Of a DNA stretch of 34,747 nt, positions 23,968 through 31,952 are shown in pieces. A program made the position numbers and the translations under genes. How positions within the stretch are numbered: position 1 is the stretch's first letter; every line of letters starts with the position of its first letter. The notes below the pieces were generated by a model. The model did no database searches. It had not been told where the DNA came from and was given only the letters and a program-made list of their open reading frames with translations. Source of the stretch: Rhodothermaeota bacterium MED-G12 (GTDB lineage Bacteria; Bacteroidota; Rhodothermia; Balneolales; Balneolaceae); NCBI GenBank assembly GCA_002457365.1, contig NTKP01000014.1, positions 1 to 34,747 on the forward strand. Direction: 5' to 3'.

Positions 23968-25512
23968 TTATCTCCAAGCTTTGGCTCCAGAAGCAGTACC
24001 AGCAGCCCAGTCTGTTCCTTCTCCACCATTACCTACCGGCTCGCTTGCTCCACCATAAGTGTAAAATGGAATTGTTACACCTAGAGTTTCTAAGATTTCA
24101 GCTGGAATTGGCCAGTGTAGAGGAGATCCCTTTTGAAGCATATCTCTACCTCTCATGTCAAACCACTCATTACCAACACCATCAAGGAACGATTCAACCA
24201 TTCTTTCGTGATGGATTGCAGCATGAATAGAAGCAGCGTCAGCGGCAACATCAGGCAGTCCACCACGTACTTTTCTTGCACCAGCAGGATCATTAAGGAT
24301 AGCAGCAGCTCCGGCTAGATTACCAGTTTGTGCTAAAGCTTCAGCATGATACATGTGCATTTCGGACATTGAGATTTCTTGCATTATAGCTGACCAAGGT
24401 CCGATGTATTCGTTATGGCGTGTATAACGGAAGCTAGAGAAGAAATATAAGCCACGTTCTGGTCTAAAGTTATTAGAAGAAAGGTGAGTATAATCAGTCC
24501 ATAGTCTATCATCAACTTCAGCGTTATCAAAGATTCGCGCAGAATCTGGCGCAGGGAAGTCAAGTCCATCAGGGTTATGAGAAGGATAGGAATCATCCAT
24601 CATATTGATAACTCTCATGTCAACACGAGCCCATCCCGGATACACTAAATAGATGTAGTGCTCATTAAACCAGAATCCTGTTTCCCATTGATCGTTGTTG
24701 ATGTTGAAGTCAGAAGTAATACCATTACTAACATGTGTAATGACAGCATTCCAATCCGTAGCAGCTCTTTCAGCTTCAGTTCTACCTTCGTTTGCTAAAA
24801 ATCTAGCAGCAAAGGAGTGAGCTAGAGCTGCAAAGCCTGCGTTATCAAGACCACCAGGAGTATTTATAACAGCCTCACTTATAGTAAAAGAGTTAGCACC
24901 AGCTATAGTAGCAGCCTCTACTAGCTTGGCTACAGCATGATCCATCAATTGGCTGTATGGTATTAGAGTAGGATTCGTTAAATCTTCACCTGCAGAAGTT
25001 TCATCTACAATGTAACCTCTATCAAATGCTAAAGCAATGTAACCCATCGATATACCTTGAGCAAATCGCGCAATAGCTTCTACTCTAGCAGCGTCAGCAC
25101 CAAAGTCAATATCGGGGTTATTAATAGCCTTAATTACATCAGATGCAGATGAATTAATGGAATACATACTGCTAAATGGTGTAGCAGTCAAATATCTGTA
25201 GCCATAGTTTGGTGCATTGTCAAACGCTGGACGGGGCTCAGTGCCCATCTCACGCATACCAACATTACCCCAAGAACAAGATGAAGCATCAGCTAGTACA
25301 GCTGTTGGCATACCCATTCCACTATAATCATGTATACCATTGTGCCAAGACTTGATAAGACCTTCAGCAAGTGTCGTTAGATCTGAAACAGATGATAACG
25401 CTCTTTCTGTATCTGGATTGTTGAGGTTTTCAACAGTTAGATCTGCACAGCTGGCTAGTGCAACCATACCAGCAATAGCAATCGTCAATATTCTATTTTT
25501 CATATTTTTCAT
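23968..25512 (-). CDS. SusD/RagB-family outer-membrane lipoprotein
   Basis: The 514-residue protein has a lipoprotein signal (VALASC, C22) and the SusD/RagB layout. It opens CADLTVENLNNPD, followed by TPR-like helices with ARFAQGISMGYIALAFDRGY and LAHSFAARFLANEGRTEAE. The family C-terminal block reads HHERMVESFLDGVGNEWFDMRGRDML with WPIPAEIL. SusD proteins form the lid over the SusC channel and hold the ligand at the cell surface. Alanine-rich and acidic surface segments are evident, and there is no obvious aromatic cluster that would name a glycan. The gene follows susC by 18 bp and is certainly co-expressed with it. A strong terminator follows its stop. Ligand unknown. Confidence 0.95.
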   Translation of the reverse strand: MKNMKNRILTIAIAGMVALASCADLTVENLNNPDTERALSSVSDLTTLAEGLIKSWHNGIHDYSGMGMPTAVLADASSCSWGNVGMREMGTEPRPAFDNAPNYGYRYLTATPFSSMYSINSSASDVIKAINNPDIDFGADAARVEAIARFAQGISMGYIALAFDRGYIVDETSAGEDLTNPTLIPYSQLMDHAVAKLVEAATIAGANSFTISEAVINTPGGLDNAGFAALAHSFAARFLANEGRTEAERAATDWNAVITHVSNGITSDFNINNDQWETGFWFNEHYIYLVYPGWARVDMRVINMMDDSYPSHNPDGLDFPAPDSARIFDNAEVDDRLWTDYTHLSSNNFRPERGLYFFSSFRYTRHNEYIGPWSAIMQEISMSEMHMYHAEALAQTGNLAGAAAILNDPAGARKVRGGLPDVAADAASIHAAIHHERMVESFLDGVGNEWFDMRGRDMLQKGSPLHWPIPAEILETLGVTIPFYTYGGASEPVGNGGEGTDWAAGTASGAKAWR

Positions 25513-25530
25513 GATGAATTGAGTTAATTA

Positions 25531-28500
25531 TTAAAAGTCAAATTTAACAGAGAAAGCGATGTTTCTGAAGTTTGGATACTGACCAGTTGAATCAAATGGA
25601 TTTCTGATACTACCAGCTTCAGGATCGTAACCGCTGTAATCTGTTATTGTCAATAAATTTCTACCTAATACAGAGAATGTAATGTTCTCCATTTGGTCGC
25701 CTAGTAAACTTAAGTTATCAGGTGTGAATTGGTAGCTTAATGAAACTTCTCTTAGTTTGATATAAGTACCGTCTTCTACCCAATATCTATTGTTAGTGTT
25801 AACATCGTAGAATGTTTGATAGTAAGTCATAGTTTTCTTTTCTGCATCAGGTAATCCTGCAACATCCATGATACCATTTCTACTATCTCTAGTTAACCAT
25901 TGGCTTTTTCTATTGTAAACATCTCCACCTTGCTTAAAGTCAATCAGTACATAAGCTGATAGTCCTTTCCAGCTAACCGTATTAGATAAACCAGCTGTCC
26001 AGTCAGGACGTCCATCACCGATTTTAACAAAAGCATTGTTACCGAACTCATCTTTCATTTTTATAGGTTTTTCGTCAACGGTACCTTGGGTTCCTGCTGC
26101 AACCACATAACCTTGGTTGTTTACTTCATAATCTGCTATAGTTCCGCCGTATGCTTCTTGGTTTGAACTAATTTGATCAAGAGAAGTAACCCAGTCATAT
26201 CCGTAGATAGCACCATAGGTCTCACCTTCACGTATGTAGAACAGACCACTGGGACCAGACTGGAATGGAGGAACGCTTAATTCAGTAATGGTCTGAGAAG
26301 ATTTAGACCAAGTTAGACCCATATCCCAAAGCAGATCTTTGGTTCTAATTAAGTTAGCTTGAAGGTTAAATTCAAAAGTTTCTCCTTCTAGTGTACCTGC
26401 ATTCTGATACTGACTTGAATAACCAGTTACTGGCAATAAAGGTACGTTTAAGAATTGATCAGTAGTAGTTGATTGTGCATAAATGAACTCAAAACTGAAG
26501 TTCTGCATGAATGTACCATTTATTGCAAATTCAGTTTCTTTTGTTTCAGAAGGCTTCAATTCTTTGTTACCTAACTGTGACTTACTTGTACTACCAGAAA
26601 CTAAAGAGAATGTCTCATACTGCCATGAAAATGATGGACGTATACCAGCTGTTCCTTGAGCAACACGTACTTTTAGTTCGTCAAACATCTCTAAGTCGAA
26701 ATCTTCTGTAATACGGTATGCTGCAGATACTCTGTAGTATGGATTGGAACTATTGTCTTCACCAAAGAGAGATGACTGATCCAATCTATACATCGCATCA
26801 AACAAATACTTGTCGTCATAGTCTAAAGACATAATACCGAAATAGTTTTCTGATCTAATATCAGCCTGATAATTATCCGCAGAGATATCAGCAGGGTCCA
26901 TTGCATCAAAGCCAGGGATCCCTAACACCTTAAAGTCATTACCAGAAGCATTGAACCATTCAGTATGTAAATCTTCATTTAAGTAACTAAACTGGAATTT
27001 TGCAAAAAGATCACCAAACTGGAATCTAGTAGTTGCAAAAAGCTGTGTGTTCTCAGACTGTGTTTCTTGTGAGTACTTGTATAAAGAACCTTCAGAATAC
27101 GTAATTCCGTATGGGTCACTACCACCAATTATCCAATAATCATAAGGATATAATGATGTATAGCGCTCATTATTATTCTCCATAGAGTAAGTAGCTTTTA
27201 TCTCTAGCCAATCAGTTAAATCAGCTGTTGCTGAATAGTTACCTAAGAACCTTTGGCCATAAGTTTCTCTATCATTCTTAGAAGTACCATATAATGGGTT
27301 TTCTTCATTACTCCAGTGATTGTGTCTTAGATAATATGCCTGACCGTCAACTGGGTTATCCATATACAAATTATTATCAGGCTCAGCAAGTACGAGATCA
27401 AAGAAAAGACCAGAACCACCACCGGGTGTATTTGAAGTAGTTCTAATAACTAAGTTAGAAGTAGAAACTTTTAACCAGTCATTAATTTGCCAGTCGGTAT
27501 TAACTCTAAAGTTGCGTCTACCGTAACCGTCAGTATTAGGAATAATCCCTTCTTGCTGGTTGTTTTCGAAACTTGTAAATAAGTTGATGCCCCCCACTCT
27601 TGAAGCAAGAGCAAAGTAATTGGTCATATTAGTACCAGTTTGGAAAAATTCTTCCTGAATATTTTTGTTGATAGCAAATGGGTTGTCCATATATTGATTA
27701 TCTTCTGTAACTCTAGATCCAACAATATTAGGATCATAACCTCCCATGTAACCTGCAGGATAAACAACACCGGCATACTTGGTGAAATTGCTTTCAGACT
27801 CCCAATCAGCAGCTAAAGCAAATGCATGGTGCTCTGCTAAGTCAATAAATTTGTCTAGATTCTGAAAACCAACTTCTTGGCGTATAGTTACGTTAACGTC
27901 ACCATCAGCAAGACCAGCGCCACGCTTTGTACTAACTACAACGACACCATTACCTGCACGAGAACCATAAAGAGCAGATGCAGCAGCACCTTTTACAACC
28001 TCAATACTTTCGATATCATCCGTGTTTATATCACCTAATCCACCTTCTATGATGACGCCATCCACAATAACAAGTGGGTTAGAACCTACACTTAGGTTAT
28101 TATCCGATCGCACTTGGATGTCAGCTGAACCACCGGGTGTACCAGAAGTAGTTCGTATTTGAACCCCTGATACCTTCGCAGAAAGTGAACTAGCAACCGA
28201 TGTCGCAGGCACTTTACTTAACTGAGCAGCATCCACTTTAGCTACTGATACGGTTAATTTCTTTCTTGGTGTTCCATCAGCAACCCCTGAGACAACGATT
28301 TCATCGAGTAAACCGACATCAGTAGACATTTCAAAATCGAGAGTGTTAGCCCCAGCTGAAATACTGACATCTTGAGAGATTGTTGAATAACCAATGTAAG
28401 TGACTTCTACTGTATAAGTACCTGGTTCAATACCTGTAATTTGATATTCCCCATCGGCATTGGTAGATGCACCTTTCATGATTTCTGTTAATACGACATT

Positions 28501-28626
28501 TACTGCAGGTAGTGATTCGCCAGTACTGGCATCAGTTACCGTACCAGATAATGTTCCACTTTGAGCAAAAGCACTGACTGTAAACAAGCTAGACAGGATT
28601 GCTAGTGAGAGTAGCTTCTTGAACAT
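25531..28626 (-). CDS. SusC/RagA-family TonB-dependent transporter
   Basis: The 1031-residue outer-membrane transporter has a signal peptide (to AFA, about residue 22) and a carboxypeptidase-regulatory-like beta domain at about 24-108 (SGTLSGTVTDASTGESLPAVNV). A plug domain covers about 118-235, with DEIVVSG as the TonB-box-like region and the SusC signature SNPLVIVDGVIIEGG and DIESIEVVKGAAASALYGSRAGNGVVVVSTKRG. A 22-strand barrel follows, ending with the aromatic terminus VKFDF. No STN signalling domain is present, so it is probably not coupled to an anti-sigma pair, and none is nearby. AGAGGT lies 5 nt before the ATG. The upstream 167-bp gap carries short direct repeats. The cargo cannot be read; the RagA branch includes oligopeptide importers. 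Confidence 0.96.
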   Translation of the reverse strand: MFKKLLSLAILSSLFTVSAFAQSGTLSGTVTDASTGESLPAVNVVLTEIMKGASTNADGEYQITGIEPGTYTVEVTYIGYSTISQDVSISAGANTLDFEMSTDVGLLDEIVVSGVADGTPRKKLTVSVAKVDAAQLSKVPATSVASSLSAKVSGVQIRTTSGTPGGSADIQVRSDNNLSVGSNPLVIVDGVIIEGGLGDINTDDIESIEVVKGAAASALYGSRAGNGVVVVSTKRGAGLADGDVNVTIRQEVGFQNLDKFIDLAEHHAFALAADWESESNFTKYAGVVYPAGYMGGYDPNIVGSRVTEDNQYMDNPFAINKNIQEEFFQTGTNMTNYFALASRVGGINLFTSFENNQQEGIIPNTDGYGRRNFRVNTDWQINDWLKVSTSNLVIRTTSNTPGGGSGLFFDLVLAEPDNNLYMDNPVDGQAYYLRHNHWSNEENPLYGTSKNDRETYGQRFLGNYSATADLTDWLEIKATYSMENNNERYTSLYPYDYWIIGGSDPYGITYSEGSLYKYSQETQSENTQLFATTRFQFGDLFAKFQFSYLNEDLHTEWFNASGNDFKVLGIPGFDAMDPADISADNYQADIRSENYFGIMSLDYDDKYLFDAMYRLDQSSLFGEDNSSNPYYRVSAAYRITEDFDLEMFDELKVRVAQGTAGIRPSFSWQYETFSLVSGSTSKSQLGNKELKPSETKETEFAINGTFMQNFSFEFIYAQSTTTDQFLNVPLLPVTGYSSQYQNAGTLEGETFEFNLQANLIRTKDLLWDMGLTWSKSSQTITELSVPPFQSGPSGLFYIREGETYGAIYGYDWVTSLDQISSNQEAYGGTIADYEVNNQGYVVAAGTQGTVDEKPIKMKDEFGNNAFVKIGDGRPDWTAGLSNTVSWKGLSAYVLIDFKQGGDVYNRKSQWLTRDSRNGIMDVAGLPDAEKKTMTYYQTFYDVNTNNRYWVEDGTYIKLREVSLSYQFTPDNLSLLGDQMENITFSVLGRNLLTITDYSGYDPEAGSIRNPFDSTGQYPNFRNIAFSVKFDF

Positions 28627-28689
28627 AGATGACCTCTAGTTAAGTTTTATTATTTAGTAATTAGTATTTGTTAAAAACTTTACTGCAAA

Positions 28690-28753
28690 ATGCAGATGAC
28701 TGTAATATGCAGATAGCTTAATGTAAACTATATATGCTTAATGTAAACTATAT
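28690..28753. repeat. Short direct-repeat array upstream of susC
   Basis: ATGCAGAT occurs at 28690-28697 and 28707-28714. GCTTAATGTAAACTATAT then occurs twice in tandem with a 20-bp period (from 28716 and from 28736). All lie 64-127 bp upstream of the susC ATG, in the only gap inside the GWxTD-susC-susD block. The two-helical-turn spacing would suit a regulator binding on one face. Confidence 0.75.
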
Positions 28754-28793
28754 GTATTTAAAATAAAATAATTATTAACATATTTTTTTACAA

Positions 28794-30260
28794 CTAAATA
28801 TTATCCCTCAAAATACTTCCACTTAACCACTTCTGTATTTGCCTGTATTCCAATGAGAAATACTGTTGATTTCTGAGGAGTTGAAAATTATCAAATGGAT
28901 AAAATTTATTTTTAAACTTGTAAGATTTGAAGGTAAAATTCGTTTCAGGATTATAGAAATCATTAGAATACCTCCATATTTTCTGTTCTAAAGTATTTTC
29001 AATATACCATGGAGGACCAAAAAGGATGTACATCATGCCCATATCAGTCTTCCAACCCTCCTTATAATTCGAAAATTGCTTATTTGCTTCTTCTACCCGT
29101 TCATAATAGAGTTCGATAACCTGTAACGCTTTGGTAGTATTCTTGATATTTGAGAGCCAAAATCGATCTACAGCTAATTTTTGATGCTTTAGATCTGAAA
29201 TAGCCATTAATTCCTCATGGTCATCTTTTCTCATTAGGTAAACAAGCGGAGCTGCTAATTCTCTAGGTGTTCGGAGTGAAGGATAGTGCGGACTTTTTAC
29301 ACTAAAATCTCGGGCTTTATAAATTTCTTCATCTCCCACCTGGGTGCGAACTTCAAATCGGTAATTACCTCTTTTCAAATCATCAAAGAAAAACTCGATA
29401 GTAACAGTGCCTGGTTGACTGAGTATACGCTTAGAATTATTCAATACTTCAAACTCTCCATAGTCAATCCCTTTATACGGTAAACTTGCGAGGGTATAAT
29501 CAGGCCAACTCATAGGCCGAGCATGTAAGGTATCCGAGTCAAATTTTAACAGCTGGGTGTCTATGGTTTGCGGCTCATTGATTTTGTTATTGGTTACTTG
29601 AAATACTAAGCGAACCGAATCGCTTCTCTCCGACAAGTTATAAGTAGTTGTTGCTTCAAAAAACGAATTACTGGCTTTCTGATCTTTTGCAAACACCTGA
29701 ATATTGGTTAGATGGCTACGCTTTTCGGACGGATTTGGAATCTCAATTGAAAGTTCTCGATAGCTTTCTCGTTCATTTGAGGCATCTCTTAGTATTACAC
29801 GTACGGTGTACACTCCAGGTTCTACTGGTATACTTCTTTTAATAGCATAAGCATCCTGACTATTGACTACCGATGAAATAGAATCAGAAATCACATATTC
29901 GGCATTATCAGACTGAATCAGTCGATCTGGTTCATTCTGATCAACGATTTGAACATCTAATTCAATAGAAGACTGAAACAACTCGTCTATCTTTTTGAAT
30001 ACCAGACTTGCGTAAACCACCTCAGCCGATATGTCTATAAAGGCACTATCCGTCTCAACATCTACTAAACCAGCACCTACCACTCTGAGCTCAGGATAGC
30101 CGGGCCGGTAATCATAATCCCCCGCTCTATCCACTTCTTCTATATATGCGTTATTACAGCCCACAAAAAAGTACCCGCAGAGGAAGGCTACCGTGATAAA
30201 TAACTTACCTAGGCCAACTCTAGGCACAGATTCAAGTGCTATGTTTATTTTTTTTTGCAT
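28794..30260 (-). CDS. GWxTD-domain lipoprotein
   Basis: The 488-residue protein has a signal sequence with lipobox FVGC (C35), so it is probably a lipoprotein. Residues about 50-330 are beta-rich, with bacterial Ig-like or Ig-fold repeats (VYTVRVILRDASNERESYRELSIEI, TVTIEFFFDDLKRGNYRFEVRTQ). The GWxTD domain follows: GWKTD at 402-406 runs into MGMMYILFGPPWYIE and EQKIWRYSNDFY. The function of GWxTD proteins is not known; they are typical of Bacteroidota and Acidobacteria and are usually exported. It lies 167 bp upstream of susC on the same strand, and no clear terminator separates them, so it could be the first gene of the importer locus. It is divergent from pyk. Confidence 0.9.
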   Translation of the reverse strand: MQKKINIALESVPRVGLGKLFITVAFLCGYFFVGCNNAYIEEVDRAGDYDYRPGYPELRVVGAGLVDVETDSAFIDISAEVVYASLVFKKIDELFQSSIELDVQIVDQNEPDRLIQSDNAEYVISDSISSVVNSQDAYAIKRSIPVEPGVYTVRVILRDASNERESYRELSIEIPNPSEKRSHLTNIQVFAKDQKASNSFFEATTTYNLSERSDSVRLVFQVTNNKINEPQTIDTQLLKFDSDTLHARPMSWPDYTLASLPYKGIDYGEFEVLNNSKRILSQPGTVTIEFFFDDLKRGNYRFEVRTQVGDEEIYKARDFSVKSPHYPSLRTPRELAAPLVYLMRKDDHEELMAISDLKHQKLAVDRFWLSNIKNTTKALQVIELYYERVEEANKQFSNYKEGWKTDMGMMYILFGPPWYIENTLEQKIWRYSNDFYNPETNFTFKSYKFKNKFYPFDNFQLLRNQQYFSLEYRQIQKWLSGSILRDNI

Positions 30261-30506
30261 GCATTAAGAAATTTGGCAGACAGCTGCATATATATATAAG
30301 GTATAAAAATATGCTTCAATGTTGCATAACCAGCAGTACTTTCACACAACAAATTAACACGATCAAATAAAAATTGACGTCGTTAGTATATAGTAGTAAA
30401 AAAATGCTGAAATCGTTTCAAAAGCTTACAAACAATTAAATTATCTTTACATTAGTGTTGTATCTTCCAAAGATTGCTACAATATCATCAAATTACTTAT
30501 GCGCAT

Positions 30507-31940
30507 ATGATCACTCCTCAACGAAAAACAAAAATCGTTTGTACCATCGGACCCAGTTGTTTTACTCAGGAAGGTATTAACAACCTCCTGCTTCACGGGA
30601 TGAATGTTGCCCGAATCAATTTCTCCCACGGCGCTTATGAAATTCATGAACGCAGTATCGGATTCATACGAAAGGCTGCACGTGAATTTAACTATAGTAT
30701 CCCCGTTTTAGCGGACCTACAGGGTCCAAAAATTAGAGTGGGACAAATGAAAGACGATGGACAGGTATTGGTGGAGGGTAGTGAAATCACCTTAACCTCC
30801 GAACAAATCATTGGAACATCTGACTGTGTACCTATTGACTACGATAAACTCCCACAGGAAGCCGAAGTGGGTAACACCATCCTCTTAGATGATGGACTCT
30901 TAGAGTTCAAAGTAACTGAATGCCTAGAGAAAACACTAAAAGTAAAGGTTATTGTAGGTGGACTATTAAAATCTCGTAAAGGGGTAAACTTACCAAATGT
31001 AAAAATATCTATACCTGCCCTAACGGAGAAAGACCGAAAAGATCTAGAATTTGCCGTTAAAATGGATGCCGATCACATTGCTCTATCATTCGTACGAAAT
31101 CCTGAAGATGTGATAGATTTAAAAAAATTATTAAAGGATCTTGGTTCTGAGGCTGGCGTAATTGCTAAAATAGAAAAACCTGAAGCCGTTGACTGTATAG
31201 ATGCAATCATTGAGCAAGCCGATGGTATTATGGTCGCTCGAGGTGATTTGGGCATTGAAATACCAGCTGAAGAAGTACCTTTTATTCAGAAAACTATTAT
31301 CGAAAAATGTAGAGCAGTTGGTAAACCTGTTATCACAGCCACCCAGATGCTCGATTCCATGATCAAAAACCCAAGACCCACTCGAGCCGAAACCTCAGAT
31401 GTGGCTAATGCAGTACTCGATGGAACCGATGCGGTTATGCTTTCTGGAGAAACTGCTGCAGGTAAGTATCCTATGGAAGCAGTAAATGTAATGGACCGTA
31501 TTTGCCGGAAGATTGAAGAGCGTAGAATACAACTCTATAATAGCCTGGAATACAAAAAGCCAACTGACCCAGATAAACAAATTATCGAGTCACTTGCTCA
31601 TACTTGCGTTTTGTTGTCGGAAAAGGCTGATAGCGCATTAATAAGCACGATTACCCACTCTGGAAGTACGGCTCGCCGAATCGCCAAATTCAGACCTAAA
31701 GTACCCATTTTTGCCTTCACTGAATCTCAAAAAGTACGCCGCCAATTAAATCTTGTTTGGGGTGTTCGCTCTATACGATTACGAGAACTCTTCGATACAG
31801 ATAAAAGTGTGAAGATTATGGAGGATTATCTAAAAGATAATGGCCAAGTCAAAGCAGGTGACCGAGTGGTTGTAGCTACGGGTATGCCTACGGCTCAAAG
31901 AGGCCGGACCAACATGGTGAAAATAAGTATTATTGAATAA
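30507..31940 (+). CDS. pyk: Pyruvate kinase
   Basis: Pyruvate kinase transfers phosphate from phosphoenolpyruvate to ADP, the last step of glycolysis. I start at ATG 30507 (MITPQRKTKIVCTIGPSC, 477 residues), since the frame upstream only reaches a TTG at 30474 and the family begins near RKTKIVCTIGP. Motifs include NVARINFSHG (33-42), the catalytic lysine region IAKIEKPEAV, and the metal-binding GDLGIEIPAEEVPFIQK. The Thr site ITATQMLDSM and ETSDVANAVLDGTDAVMLSGETAAGKYP follow. The C-terminal allosteric domain is intact. The 246-bp divergent gap to the GWxTD gene is AT-rich; TATCTTTA at 30442-30449 resembles a -7 box without a clear TTG partner. The next gene starts 12 bp after the stop, so they are co-transcribed. 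Confidence 0.97.
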   Translation: MITPQRKTKIVCTIGPSCFTQEGINNLLLHGMNVARINFSHGAYEIHERSIGFIRKAAREFNYSIPVLADLQGPKIRVGQMKDDGQVLVEGSEITLTSEQIIGTSDCVPIDYDKLPQEAEVGNTILLDDGLLEFKVTECLEKTLKVKVIVGGLLKSRKGVNLPNVKISIPALTEKDRKDLEFAVKMDADHIALSFVRNPEDVIDLKKLLKDLGSEAGVIAKIEKPEAVDCIDAIIEQADGIMVARGDLGIEIPAEEVPFIQKTIIEKCRAVGKPVITATQMLDSMIKNPRPTRAETSDVANAVLDGTDAVMLSGETAAGKYPMEAVNVMDRICRKIEERRIQLYNSLEYKKPTDPDKQIIESLAHTCVLLSEKADSALISTITHSGSTARRIAKFRPKVPIFAFTESQKVRRQLNLVWGVRSIRLRELFDTDKSVKIMEDYLKDNGQVKAGDRVVVATGMPTAQRGRTNMVKISIIE

Positions 31941-31952
31941 GGCCATTCCCAC

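Noticed and set aside
28680-28760. CRISPR-like interpretation of the direct repeats before susC.
   Set aside because: There are only two copies of each unit, no spacers of regular length, and no cas genes in the window.
30370-30400. TTGACG followed by TATATAG upstream of pyk as a promoter.
   Set aside because: The spacing between the two elements is far too short (about 7 bp), and no acceptable pair was found.
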